DNA from: Candidatus Zixiibacteriota bacterium
GTDB lineage: Bacteria; Zixibacteria; MSB-5A5; GN15; FEB-12
Direction of reading: 5' to 3'
NCBI GenBank assembly: GCA_020351995.1
Contig: CP070674.1
Span: 1,477,307 to 1,541,306, forward strand
DNA length: 64,000 bases
Below, piece by piece: positions 1 to 8,837 of the stretch. The position numbers and the translations under genes are program-made. A model generated the notes under the pieces. The model was not told the DNA's origin. It made no database searches and saw only the letters and a program-made list of their open reading frames with translations. How positions within the stretch are numbered: position 1 is the first letter of the stretch; each line of letters begins with the position of its first letter.

Positions 1-171
1 TTATCCGGGTTTTATAGAATTCTAATCCGAAAACCGACCGGTTCAGAGAATTTTCTTGGTCCCCAACTGCCAGATTCTGACAGCACCCGGTCGTACTGTT
101 CCATAAAGAGAACCTGCCCACTGCCACCCTCGATGGTCGGCCTGTGGGTCACAGAGGTGCAATAACCGGCT

Positions 172-516
172 ATGAGAAAAGGAGAAACAAATAAGGAGAT
201 GTGCTCTGCCACTTATCGGGCGGAGCAGCAATCCGGAGTTGTTGTCATTCGAGCCACTGGTGTCCACCAAACCACTGGTTTTGATGTGTCCTTTGAAAGA
301 GTGGGGGTCACTATTTTCCCGCCCCAGTATTCATTCATGCATGAGGCCCCCGCCGGTGCCTCGAAGCGCTCGCCAACACCGTTCGATCATAAGGTGTCTT
401 TCGAAACCGATAAGAGAGTAGACTCAATCGTCATTTACGACGCTCGTGGAAGACACGAGGTCAAGGTGGTTCAGAAGGAAAGAGCCTCGGAAGAACTCAT
501 TACTAATGAATCATAA
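172..516 (+). CDS. Hypothetical protein, small, beta-rich
   Basis: Predicted protein of 114 residues that I do not recognise. The composition is protein-like, with alternating hydrophobic and polar stretches (GVVVIRATG, VDSIVIYDARGR) that suggest a compact beta fold. There is no signal peptide or membrane segment. An ATG at 199 is also possible, but the AAGGAG at 193-198 lies directly against it, so the start is unsettled. The gene stands alone; the next gene (591-1214) is on the other strand and converges on it. No function is proposed. Confidence 0.5.
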   Translation: MRKGETNKEMCSATYRAEQQSGVVVIRATGVHQTTGFDVSFERVGVTIFPPQYSFMHEAPAGASKRSPTPFDHKVSFETDKRVDSIVIYDARGRHEVKVVQKERASEELITNES

Positions 517-590
517 GCACACTTGTATCTGCAGCCTTTAGTGGGTAGCGAACGATCGGTCTCTCATTCCTGACTGTACACAGAGCATTG

Positions 591-1214
591 TTACGGTCTG
601 ACCAGGGAGACTTTCTTTATTCGGGGGAACTCAGCGGCCTCGGAATCTGACTCCGTGCCGCTGACTAATTGCCAGTGCTTCTTAAATCGAAGGGCCGGGT
701 TTTCAATACTCACGGCTTTGTCATAGGGGGTTCCCGAATTGACTGTCAGCTTTACTCTTCGACCAAATCTTATCGCGGAACTGATCAGAATCGACGAAAT
801 CAACTGCGAACATTCCTGTTGATCGGAGAGACTCTCCAACTGATGCTCGTAGGCCTCGAATATCTCCTCAAGAGGTATTGACTGGCTCACGAGGATCTTC
901 TTGCTCAAGGCGCTGACTTCCTGCCGATAGTCCGGATTGATACTCCCGGCTAATCGCTTGAGGGCAACAATGATGAGCACCGCCTCCTCAAGACTGAAAT
1001 CATCCATCCGGGGGCTCGACCCGTATCGATCGAGGCGATATGCCCTCGAATTGCGGTCAAAATAAACCGGGAAGTTGGCCTCGGATATATCCTTCAGGTA
1101 GCGGTACGCGGTTCTTTCGGGAATTCCGCAGGTCTTCTTGATCGTTTCCAGTGTTACCTGCTGACGATGGGTCAGCAGGTTTATAAGCCTGAGAACTCTG
1201 TTAAGTTTTCCCAT
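591..1214 (-). CDS. HTH/WYL-type transcriptional regulator (YafY-like)
   Basis: Predicted DNA-binding regulator of 207 residues. The N-terminus has the DeoR/HTH_11-type helix-turn-helix seen in WYL regulators: LINLLTHRQQVTLETIKKTC, then IPERTAYRYLKDI, at about residues 10-45. A region resembling the linker and early WYL domain follows (FSLEEAVLIIVALKRLAG, about 75-90). It is shorter than usual WYL regulators (about 300 residues) and I do not see a complete WYL ligand-binding core. The start is supported by AAGGGG just upstream. A perfect 13-bp inverted repeat at 1231-1257 lies 17 bp before the start and could be its own operator. A small secreted-peptide gene is directly upstream on the same strand. 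Confidence 0.7.
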   Translation of the reverse strand: MGKLNRVLRLINLLTHRQQVTLETIKKTCGIPERTAYRYLKDISEANFPVYFDRNSRAYRLDRYGSSPRMDDFSLEEAVLIIVALKRLAGSINPDYRQEVSALSKKILVSQSIPLEEIFEAYEHQLESLSDQQECSQLISSILISSAIRFGRRVKLTVNSGTPYDKAVSIENPALRFKKHWQLVSGTESDSEAAEFPRIKKVSLVRP

Positions 1215-1230
1215 ATCAACCCCTTAGTAC

Positions 1231-1257
1231 GATAGGGGGGCAATTTGCCCCCCTATC
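1231..1257. promoter_or_regulatory. Perfect 13-bp inverted repeat upstream of WYL regulator
   Basis: GATAGGGGGGCAA at 1231-1243 is mirrored exactly by TTGCCCCCCTATC at 1245-1257 around a single central base. It lies between the small peptide gene (ends 1274) and the regulator start (1214). No T-run follows on the minus strand, so an ordinary intrinsic terminator is unlikely. An operator or an attenuator/processing hairpin is more likely. Confidence 0.55.
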
Positions 1258-1273
1258 CCTCCCCGCGCTTCAC

Positions 1274-1546
1274 TCAGAGGAGAATCCTGATCGCAGCGTC
1301 GACTATCAAGACCTCCAGAAAACTTGGCTCAGCCTCGGCCCTCACCTGATTCTGAGCGTTATCCTCTTCACCCGGATTAATGACGTCTAGCGTGGAATCC
1401 TGCGGCGTCGGAGGCTTGGTAGGGGGTTCACCTGTCCCGCCATCACCGTAAACGCTCACCGGGGTCGAGATAAGACCGGTCATGCAGATAACCAGAACGG
1501 CAAGAGCATAGAGAACTACAGCTCTTGGGACTGACTTGCGAATCAT
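1274..1546 (-). CDS. Small secreted or membrane-anchored peptide, hypothetical
   Basis: Predicted peptide of 90 residues. I chose the ATG at 1546 because GGAGG stands about seven bases upstream and the hydrophobic leader begins there. Residues 1-35 form a basic-then-hydrophobic segment (AVVLYALAVLVICMTGL) typical of a signal peptide or single membrane anchor. The middle is rich in Pro, Gly and Thr (GGTGEPPTKPPTPQ) and acidic residues, and the C-terminus is hydrophobic (FLEVLIVDAAIRILL). I recognise no family. It lies 60 bp upstream of the WYL-type regulator gene on the same strand, so the two may be transcribed together. Confidence 0.5.
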   Translation of the reverse strand: MIRKSVPRAVVLYALAVLVICMTGLISTPVSVYGDGGTGEPPTKPPTPQDSTLDVINPGEEDNAQNQVRAEAEPSFLEVLIVDAAIRILL

Positions 1547-1811
1547 TTCTTTACCTCCATCATAGGTGCCAACAACATGCCCCGCGCAATAGGGCAACAA
1601 CCTTCGTGCCGGGGCGGGCCGCAAATCGTTGCGCCGGGTAAGCTATTGCCGTAAGGGAGCTTATCTGTCCTGTCGGGGATTAACTAAAAGGAAAAAATCT
1701 GCCGGAATTTGCAGGCTTTTTAGCCGTGCGAAACAAGTCCTCCATGGTACAAGGACTTAGACCGGTTACTTGCCTGCGTGAAATGGCAAGCCGGCAAAGT
1801 TTGGGGATAGT

Positions 1812-4800
1812 TTAAACCAGCCTGGAGATATTATATTTCTTTATTTTTCTGCGAAGGGTGCTCAGAGGTATGTCCAATTCGGCCGAGGCGCGGGACTGAT
1901 TCCAGCCATGTGCGGCCAGGGCCTTTCTTATCTTATCTTTTTCCAGCCGCTCGGCAACATTGTCCTTAAGCCCGGTTGAAGGTCGGCTGGAGCTGATCTC
2001 CTGTGGGAGTTGATGCAGCCCAATGGCTTCGCCAGGGTATATGATACAGCAACGCTCCACAAGATTCTTCAACTCCCTAACGTTGCCCGGCCAATAGTGA
2101 GCCCCCAGAGCTTCCAAGGCCTCGCTCGCGAAGCGAGGGGAGTTACCGGGCTGCGAAAAGAGGTTGAGAAAGTAGTCTGTCAGCAGCAGGATATCGTCCG
2201 GCCTTTCTCGCAGCGGAGGTATTTCAATGGTTACCGTATTAATCCGGTAATACAGATCAGGGCGGAAATTCCCCTTCTGCACCATTGCCAGCAGGTCTTT
2301 GTTGGTCGCGTAAACAAACCTGATATCGGTATACATGGTCTTGTTGCTGCCCACTCTTTCGAACTGCTGGTATTCGATGGCTCGCAAGACCTTACTCTGA
2401 ACCTCCATCGGCATGTCACCGATTTCGTCAAGAAGCAACGTTCCTCCGTCGGCAGCAGCGAACTTCCCTTCTCTCTCCTTTACATCCGTCGCGACATTGG
2501 CAGCGACACCGAAAAGTTCGCTCTCAATCAGGCTGCCTGCCACGGCGGCGCAGTTTAACTTGATCAGCGGCTTGTCTCTTCTTAGGCTCAGATTATGAAT
2601 CATCTCACAAAGGATTTCCTTACCGGTTCCGCTTTCCCCAACTACCAGAACCGGCGCGTTGGTGCGTGCTATCTCCGGAAGCTTATCAAAGAGTTCTCTC
2701 AAGGAAACATCATTGGTAATAAACGACTGCCTCCTGCCGGACCTGTTGACATCTTCTACCAGTTGGCGGTTGATCAGGGTTATATCCCGGTAGGAACGGA
2801 TGGTGGCGATCATCACCGCCAGGAGATTTGCGATGGAGGAAACGTAAATTACATCGTTTTTGTCGAAAAGGGCCGGTATGGTGTGATGATCAAGATATAG
2901 CACCCCCAGCACCCTGCCCTCGAGAGTGATCGGAATACAAATAACCGACAGAATATTGTGGGCCACGATACTTCTGTAATTCCTGGTACGCTTGTCTGTC
3001 AGGGCGTTATCGATAATCAGCGGGCTGGTTTTCCTGACCACATCCAGAGGAATCGAAGAGCTGAAATCAACGATATCATCAAGGCTGTCCTCATCACAGT
3101 TAATCATTGCCGCCATGTGAAGCCCGGCTTTGGGTTCACTTTTCAAAAGCAACACGCCGCGCTCGGCTCCAGTCTGATCCACGGCGAACTCCACCGCCCG
3201 GGTCAGCGACTTACCATAGTCCTTTATGTTCTTGAACACCTCGGATATGGCATAGATTGATTCGAGAAGGGCCGACTGGTCCCTATCGGGCAAATTCACT
3301 TCCTCCAGCTCACCCAGCAAATTCGCCGCCATTGACTCGTTTTGCATAGCGCGAGCCAGTTTGAGGGACTGGTCGTAAAATTTCCTGGCCAGTTTATGAC
3401 TGGAACTGGCGCCATAGCGCCGCGCCAGCGTACGACAGACAACACCGGCCCCAAAGCGGTTACCGCTCGACTCCAGAATCCGATACGCGGTCTTGAGAAA
3501 TCGCATCGTCAAACCATTGTCCTGCCCGCCGGCAGATCCACAATCAATCAATGCCGTCAAAGCTTTGAAAAACGGAGCCCGGGATTTGCGGGAGAGCTCA
3601 ATTAGCGAATCAAACCTGTCAACACTAACGGTCACTCCCTCGTCTATGCCCCTCAACAGCAAATGGAAAAGCCCCAGACCGGCGAAGTAGTAACTGTTAC
3701 AGCCAATCAATGACTCCACCACCGCGGGCAACTCCTGAACTGCCTCACTGCGGTTATCGTTGTACATGTCATTGAGAATGCCGATCAGTTCCAGTTCAAG
3801 ACGTGAGGTTTCATCACCATAAGATTTCAGGTGCTCTAAACCGGCCGTCTGATACTGCAAGCACCGTCGATGCTGCCCCTGGAACAAAGCCATCTCAGCC
3901 AGGTTGTGATACAGCTTTGTGACTGTCCGCAGCGAGGTGTCGGAATCCATCAGGTCCTGCGCCTTGGCAAGAGACTGTCCCGCCGAACGATAGTCGGCCC
4001 GGTTAATCTTGATGAAAGCGTCACTGATATAAAATATAACCATACGCTCATGGCTCGGCACGCACAGTTCAGGTGCGATATACTTCAGCAACCAGTATTC
4101 GGCTTTGTTGTGCTCTCCAAGCCGGGAGTAAGTATGCGATAGCGTAATCGAAATGTTCGCGACAATGCTTCGGTCCGACGGCTCTTCTATCTGCCTGATC
4201 GTTAGTTTTCCGTACTTTATGGCGGCGTTGTACAGAGCCATCTCGAAATTCAGCAGCGACAGACCAAGGATGGTGCTGACCGATTTGTGCAGCAGATTGT
4301 GCTTCCTGGCGATCTCATAACTTGTCTCAAGCTGCTCTCTTGCCTTGCCGAACTCTCCTCTCCTCCAGTCCACGATGCCCCCGGTGTAGCAAGCCTTGAC
4401 CTCCAGTTCATGAAGGTTTTCCGTCGCCGCCCGCTCGCGAACCGACTCAAGCAAATTTTCGGCCTTCTGATAATCACCCTGCGAACCTATCCGACCGGCT
4501 TCAATCCTGGTAAACATCAGTTCATAGTACACGTCATTTGCGGATCTGGCTTCCTCTAAACCTTTCTCGATAACTTTCCTGCTTAAACCAACATTGCCCA
4601 AGTCCAGTAGAACACAGATGTGATCATAGCGCGCCTCCAGGTCAAGCTGTGAGCGAGACTCGTTGATCGCGGCGAGCCGACCGAAGTAATCGGCGGCATC
4701 TTCGAGACGACCCAGGCCCCTTGCCAGCAACGCCAGTTCTCTGACCACTTGCGCACAAACATCGGACGGCACCGATTGGTCCGCCCCCAGCTTCTCCCAG

Positions 4801-6002
4801 ATAGTCTTGAGGTCTATGAACGCCCGAAGGTATTCACCGTTCTTTCTGAGTTGAAGGCTCCTTCGTAAAACTTCCCCGGCCAGAGCGCCCCCACTTAGGC
4901 TACCATAGCGTCCGCCAATATCCGGCCGTCCGAGTGCCTTATCGATCGCGTCCAGGGAACTCCTCAGGTCGTCATCGCGGAATTCAAAGCGCCAGTAATC
5001 TCCATAGCGCTTGAGGCCCGCTCCTTCAACCATGGCCTTGAACAGGGCGATGGCAGTCGTCCTGTCAAGTGCCCAGACCTCCGTAAGGCCACCGATAAGC
5101 TCCTCGTGAACCCCAAGAATCCTGTGGTCCTCGAAAATAATCTTCTTGAGCGACTTTTCCTCCCCGGATTTGACATTGCGGGTCCGGCGTAATCCGCCTA
5201 CCAGCTGGGAGGAAAAGAGTTCCAGAGTGGCTTTCCGATGTGCCGATTCACTGATAAGTTCCGCCTTCACCAGGGCGTCGAGCAGATTATACGGCCTGAG
5301 CAACGGATCATCCAGCGTCAACTGATGAGCCAGACCGGACAACTGTGCCACGATGGAACCAACGCCGCTATCGCCATTCACCTTCGAATCATGCACATAC
5401 TCAAGACAGCCCATGAGGGCAACACCGAGTGAATAGTTGTCGGACTGCGGCACAATCGTGTCGTTGGCGAGTATCTCGGGGGCGATGTGGCGCGGTGAAC
5501 CAAGAATCCTGGCTTTGGGGGAAGAACCTGTCTCGGTCAGGAAATCGAGATCAATCAGAACCAGCCTGGGTTCGCCGTCGGCCTGCCTGACAAGAAAGTT
5601 ACTCAACTTCAGATCGCAGTGAACCAATTCGTAAAGATGAACAAGGTCCACCAGGAGAAACATCTGCGTCAGGATGCTTTGAGGATATCTCCAGAAGACA
5701 TCTTCCGTCAACTCCTGCCACTCTTGCGGGTCGAGATGTTCATACTCAATGTACAACTTGTCACGACCCGGATACTTCCGTCTGGCAGTAATGATCCGGC
5801 TACTCTTAATGCGGCGTTGCAGATTGAAAGAATTCTGCAAAATGCCGCTCGCTACCACTTTGTCTACCGATGATTCGGGATTAACAATCTTGAGGAAACA
5901 TTCGGCGCCCACCAGACGGTCAACCGCCAACCACGATTGGCACAACTCATTTTGCGACAACAGATTTGTCAGCTCGTATCTTGATTCATCCGGCGCAGGC
6001 AT
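1812..6002 (-). CDS. Kinase-TPR-GAF-AAA+-Fis hybrid regulator lacking GAFTGA
   Basis: Multi-domain regulator of 1396 residues. The N-terminal protein-kinase-like domain has a catalytic loop HCDLKLSNF at about 127-135, a DFG equivalent LIDLDF and an APE motif (HIAPEIL) near 172; the glycine-rich ATP loop is degenerate. A long helical TPR-like region follows to about residue 900, then a GAF domain (about 915-1070). Next is an AAA+ domain with Walker A GESGTGKE (about 1121) and Walker B GGTLLLDEIGDM (about 1185), and a C-terminal Fis-type helix-turn-helix (NQSRASAELDIPLSTLRRKI). The family's sigma-54 contact loop GAFTGA should follow ESELFG, but the sequence there reads VAANVATDV. Sigma-54 activation is therefore doubtful, although ATPase and DNA-binding elements remain. 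It is probably a cytoplasmic signal integrator. Confidence 0.85.
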   Translation of the reverse strand: MPAPDESRYELTNLLSQNELCQSWLAVDRLVGAECFLKIVNPESSVDKVVASGILQNSFNLQRRIKSSRIITARRKYPGRDKLYIEYEHLDPQEWQELTEDVFWRYPQSILTQMFLLVDLVHLYELVHCDLKLSNFLVRQADGEPRLVLIDLDFLTETGSSPKARILGSPRHIAPEILANDTIVPQSDNYSLGVALMGCLEYVHDSKVNGDSGVGSIVAQLSGLAHQLTLDDPLLRPYNLLDALVKAELISESAHRKATLELFSSQLVGGLRRTRNVKSGEEKSLKKIIFEDHRILGVHEELIGGLTEVWALDRTTAIALFKAMVEGAGLKRYGDYWRFEFRDDDLRSSLDAIDKALGRPDIGGRYGSLSGGALAGEVLRRSLQLRKNGEYLRAFIDLKTIWEKLGADQSVPSDVCAQVVRELALLARGLGRLEDAADYFGRLAAINESRSQLDLEARYDHICVLLDLGNVGLSRKVIEKGLEEARSANDVYYELMFTRIEAGRIGSQGDYQKAENLLESVRERAATENLHELEVKACYTGGIVDWRRGEFGKAREQLETSYEIARKHNLLHKSVSTILGLSLLNFEMALYNAAIKYGKLTIRQIEEPSDRSIVANISITLSHTYSRLGEHNKAEYWLLKYIAPELCVPSHERMVIFYISDAFIKINRADYRSAGQSLAKAQDLMDSDTSLRTVTKLYHNLAEMALFQGQHRRCLQYQTAGLEHLKSYGDETSRLELELIGILNDMYNDNRSEAVQELPAVVESLIGCNSYYFAGLGLFHLLLRGIDEGVTVSVDRFDSLIELSRKSRAPFFKALTALIDCGSAGGQDNGLTMRFLKTAYRILESSGNRFGAGVVCRTLARRYGASSSHKLARKFYDQSLKLARAMQNESMAANLLGELEEVNLPDRDQSALLESIYAISEVFKNIKDYGKSLTRAVEFAVDQTGAERGVLLLKSEPKAGLHMAAMINCDEDSLDDIVDFSSSIPLDVVRKTSPLIIDNALTDKRTRNYRSIVAHNILSVICIPITLEGRVLGVLYLDHHTIPALFDKNDVIYVSSIANLLAVMIATIRSYRDITLINRQLVEDVNRSGRRQSFITNDVSLRELFDKLPEIARTNAPVLVVGESGTGKEILCEMIHNLSLRRDKPLIKLNCAAVAGSLIESELFGVAANVATDVKEREGKFAAADGGTLLLDEIGDMPMEVQSKVLRAIEYQQFERVGSNKTMYTDIRFVYATNKDLLAMVQKGNFRPDLYYRINTVTIEIPPLRERPDDILLLTDYFLNLFSQPGNSPRFASEALEALGAHYWPGNVRELKNLVERCCIIYPGEAIGLHQLPQEISSSRPSTGLKDNVAERLEKDKIRKALAAHGWNQSRASAELDIPLSTLRRKIKKYNISRLV

Positions 6003-6193
6003 AACAGACTCAGGGCAAGAAGCGCTTCACATTCACGGGACACCTGACTGAGGAAGGTGCACCACTGTCAAAACCAAAATAACACTCCGGCCGTTTTTTT
6101 CAAACTATTTAGTGCTTTTTGTGTCCCTGCACTGCCAGAAACTGTCAGTGGATAGCCTTAAATTACCACTGAGGCTGTATAGAAGGGGGAGGG

Positions 6194-6275
6194 AGCGAAT
6201 CAGGTGGAGGACACCTCGGTGGTTCAAAGGGGTCGATTCGAACCGCTGATGGCACATGCCTCCACCTCGCTTTTT
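6194..6275 (+). other. Cloverleaf-like structured element ending in a T-run
   Basis: AGGTGGAGG (6202-6210) pairs with CCTCCACCT (6259-6267), and AGCG (6194-6197) pairs with CGCT (6268-6271). Inside are three short arms: CACC/GGTG, GGTTC/GAACC and GGC/GCC. TTTTT follows at 6271-6275. This looks like a small structured RNA or a multi-branched terminator read on the + strand. Both flanking genes are on the minus strand, so it does not terminate an obvious gene. It does not fit a tRNA (no proper T-arm) or 4.5S RNA. The rest of the 323-bp gap (6003-6325) holds nothing else I can name. Confidence 0.35.
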
Positions 6276-6325
6276 CACCCGGAAGCTGCGTGAAGGTCAG
6301 TCATCTCCGAAACTAAAATGGATTC

Positions 6326-6910
6326 TTACTCTCGTTGAAGCAGGGCCGCATGACTGCGCGCGACAGACGGGTGCTCGACAACCCGGAATCCGGCACCTGC
6401 CAACCACCCGATCGTATTGTCGAAATCCTTCTTCCCCACATGTCCTTTAGGTTCGGCGACAAGGCAGGTAGCGTTCGGCTTCAGAGTACGACGAAGCTGC
6501 TCAAACATAGCGTCCACGTCATCAATCTCATGCGCGACCGCGAATACCAGGCAGAAATCGACCTGCCCATCAAGGTCGCCCACTCCTAAATCAGCCGCGC
6601 CACAAACGCGCGCGTCGATGGTCGCGTCCACTCCCGCTTTGGCTGCCCGACGCTTCAAGGCGCGAATCATCTTCTCCTGAACATCCACACAGACCACTTT
6701 TCCGTCTGCGCCGACCGCGTCGGCCATCCACAGGCTGAAATACCCCATCCCGGGGCCTACTTCAAGAACAGTCATACCCGGCTTGACATACGAACCAAGG
6801 ATTTTCTCGGGCGATTGAAGAATTCGCCTCAACGGAGTTATTAAAAAATACCCCAGCCACCAGGGGCAAACATGACCGGCCAAGTTCTTTCCTTTCTCTG
6901 CATCACTCAT
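6326..6910 (-). CDS. Class I SAM-dependent methyltransferase
   Basis: Predicted methyltransferase of 194 residues with a Rossmann-type SAM-binding fold. Motif I is VLEVGPGMGYFS near residues 48-59. Motif II is VVCVDVQEKMI, with the acidic residue that binds the SAM ribose. A motif IV-like stretch (VDFCLVFAVAHEI) and a later strand (NATCLVAEPKGHV) follow. The layout resembles the UbiE/Methyltransf_11 group, but the substrate cannot be read from the sequence. There is no signal peptide, so it acts in the cytoplasm. No clear Shine-Dalgarno precedes the ATG. It stands alone, divergent from the lipoprotein array that begins at 7165. Confidence 0.8.
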   Translation of the reverse strand: MSDAEKGKNLAGHVCPWWLGYFLITPLRRILQSPEKILGSYVKPGMTVLEVGPGMGYFSLWMADAVGADGKVVCVDVQEKMIRALKRRAAKAGVDATIDARVCGAADLGVGDLDGQVDFCLVFAVAHEIDDVDAMFEQLRRTLKPNATCLVAEPKGHVGKKDFDNTIGWLAGAGFRVVEHPSVARSHAALLQRE

Positions 6911-7164
6911 CTAGTTCACACTTTGTTAACGAATACCTCGCCGTGCGGTTGCGCAAGTACATTATGACACGCCCATCTTAAGTCGTTAGTTACTATCCAG
7001 TCTGGTTATACCCTACCCCGCTGCGATTACCGACGCGCGAACGGCAGGCAGAGCCAATTCCCTGTCAAGCAAGCACATACAAAAACTGCTCAAAGACTGG
7101 CGGTTTGGCACATGGGTTGATATGACCCACTTTGGATGGAAACCTTAAGCAGGAGGGATAGAAA

Positions 7165-7596
7165 ATGTTCAAGAAGACAATCAACATGATAACCGTGGCA
7201 GCCTTTCTCTTTTACACCTTCGCCGGCTCCGGCTGCACTCGCAAAACTGTCATAGTCCCCATCGACGAAATCAAGCGCGACACCTCGGGCCAGGTACTTA
7301 ACGCACGGAAAGCCGTCAAGGGGCAGATCCGGGGCGTCTACACCGCTAAGGGAGCCTACTTTTTCGATGAGCACTACGCCCGTATTGACTCGGCCACCAA
7401 CGCTGTCGTCGGCAGCACGGTGAATCAGGAACGGCTCAGCCTCCCGCTGACAACAGTCGACAGCCTCTCGGTCGCACGAACATCAGTAAACAAGACGACT
7501 CTCTCAATCATCGCCGTTTGTACGGTACTCGCAGTTGTCCTGGCACTTGCTGTCTCGCCCGTGGATTTGGACGACGCAGGTTGGTCCTTACCATAG
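7165..7596 (+). CDS. Lipoprotein array member 1 (single-module form)
   Basis: First of five tandem paralogues, 143 residues. A signal peptide ends in a lipobox (AGSGC, Cys at about 24), so it is predicted to be lipidated and membrane-anchored. The mature part holds one copy of a beta-like module (AVKGQIRGVY, then ARIDSATNAVVG, then SLPLTTVDSLSVAR). It ends in a hydrophobic segment (TLSIIAVCTVLAVVLALAV) that could span the membrane. AGGAGGG upstream supports the ATG. It is closest to the next gene; both have TRKTVIVPI and KRDTSGQVLN directly after the Cys. No function is known to me. Confidence 0.75.
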   Translation: MFKKTINMITVAAFLFYTFAGSGCTRKTVIVPIDEIKRDTSGQVLNARKAVKGQIRGVYTAKGAYFFDEHYARIDSATNAVVGSTVNQERLSLPLTTVDSLSVARTSVNKTTLSIIAVCTVLAVVLALAVSPVDLDDAGWSLP

Positions 7597-7642
7597 GAGC
7601 AAGAGAAAGATTATAGGCGAATGAACTAAAGGAGATATTACC

Positions 7643-8068
7643 GTGTTTAAACGAACCGTTTCCCTGATGACCCTGGCAGCTTTTCTCTTCTACTCCTTCG
7701 CTGTCTCTGGCTGCGCAACTCGCAAAACCGTTATAGTTCCCATCGGCGAAATCAAGCGGGACACCTCGGGCCAGGTATTGAACGGAGGCGGTGCCGTCAA
7801 GGGGCAGATCCGTCGCGTCTACACCTCCGAAGGCTCCTATTTCTTCAACCATTACGCGCGGATTGACGCGACCTCCAATGCGGTTATTGGTTATGCGGAA
7901 AACCAGGGAATGGTCAACGTGCCGCTGGAGATAACTGACAGTCTCTCTGTCGAACGAACCTATGCTTCCACAAAGAATATCTTGATCACTGTCGGTGTTT
8001 TCGCGGTCCTGGCCGTTACCCTGGCACTCACCGCGGAGTATATCCCCGTGAGTTTTCACCCCAAATAG
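7643..8068 (+). CDS. Lipoprotein array member 2 (single-module form)
   Basis: Second paralogue, 141 residues. It starts with GTG at 7643 behind AAAGGAGAT. The leader MFKRTVSLMTLAAFLFYSF and lipobox VSGC match its neighbours closely. One beta-like module follows (AVKGQIRRVYTSEGSYFF, then YARIDATSNAVIGY, then VPLEITDSLSVER), and a C-terminal hydrophobic segment. It lies 46 bp after member 1, and the repeated spacing suggests one operon. The near-identity to member 1 in the 40 residues after the Cys points to a fairly recent duplication. Confidence 0.75.
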   Translation: MFKRTVSLMTLAAFLFYSFAVSGCATRKTVIVPIGEIKRDTSGQVLNGGGAVKGQIRRVYTSEGSYFFNHYARIDATSNAVIGYAENQGMVNVPLEITDSLSVERTYASTKNILITVGVFAVLAVTLALTAEYIPVSFHPK

Positions 8069-8109
8069 GAGGATACGGGAAAGCCTAACAAAATTTAGGA
8101 GATATTGCC

Positions 8110-8751
8110 ATGTTAAGACAAACAACAAACCTGATAACCCTCGCCGCCTTTCTCTTTTACTCCTTCGCCTCGTCTGGTTGTACGAGTAGAGTCAGCGTTC
8201 CTGTCCGTGAGTTGAAGCTGGATCCACCTAAAAAAGTCACCCGTGTAAAACTCGAACAAGACAGCACCCTGGTCTGGAATTCCCAGGGCGCGGCATACAT
8301 CTACCAGGCGGAAATGTTCGAAGGCATTACCACCGATGGAGTTCGTCAGCACGTCCGGCTCGGCTCAATCGACTCAATCTACTACACCCTGGGAGACAGC
8401 CCGTCCGAGCAGTCACTGGATGCCGGCGCCTTCCATAAGGACGAGACTAACCGGCGCAAGGATCCCATAAGAGGTAAAATCGAGGGTTACTTTGCGGGGA
8501 TTGGGCTGACGAAATTTCAGAAAACCGGCTGGATTGACACTCTTAATCAGAGCATTGTCGGTATCATTGACACCGGCGACACCCTTCGTACACCGTTGAA
8601 CGAGGTTGCCAGCCTCAGTGTCAGGCGCGCCTCACCCACAAAGACACTCCTGTTAACAGCAGGGATAACCGTCGCCATTTTTGCTCTGTGGGCCGCCATT
8701 GCCATGTCACAGTTTGAGCTTAATTGGCGCAGCACCAGTATGGGGAATTAA
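8110..8751 (+). CDS. Lipoprotein array member 3 (two-module form)
   Basis: Third paralogue, 213 residues, with the same leader (LITLAAFLFYSFASSGC) and a lipobox Cys near 24. Unlike members 1 and 2 it carries two related modules. The first runs through VTRVKLEQDSTLVWNSQGA to LGSIDSIYYTLGD. The second runs through IRGKIEGYF and GWIDTLNQSIVGII to LNEVASLSVRR. A C-terminal hydrophobic segment (LLLTAGITVAIFALWAAI) follows. AGGAGAT precedes the ATG. It lies 41 bp after member 2. Function unknown; a periplasmic or outer-envelope role is inferred from lipidation. Confidence 0.75.
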   Translation: MLRQTTNLITLAAFLFYSFASSGCTSRVSVPVRELKLDPPKKVTRVKLEQDSTLVWNSQGAAYIYQAEMFEGITTDGVRQHVRLGSIDSIYYTLGDSPSEQSLDAGAFHKDETNRRKDPIRGKIEGYFAGIGLTKFQKTGWIDTLNQSIVGIIDTGDTLRTPLNEVASLSVRRASPTKTLLLTAGITVAIFALWAAIAMSQFELNWRSTSMGN

Positions 8752-8837
8752 TAATTTGTGACGCCAATAACTCCACAGTTAGTAATGGAACCCTGTTTAT
8801 CATGCGAAGACCTCGCAAAACCAATGGAGGTACTACC

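Noticed and set aside
1-171. Minus-strand frames at the left edge
   Set aside because: Short, overlapping and without ribosome sites or recognisable motifs; nothing can be supported in these bases.
6202-6267. A tRNA gene inside the three-armed element
   Set aside because: The 9-bp outer stem and TTCGAA string look tRNA-like on either strand, but no T-arm with a 5-bp stem around the TTCGAA loop and no anticodon arm with 7-base loop can be formed.
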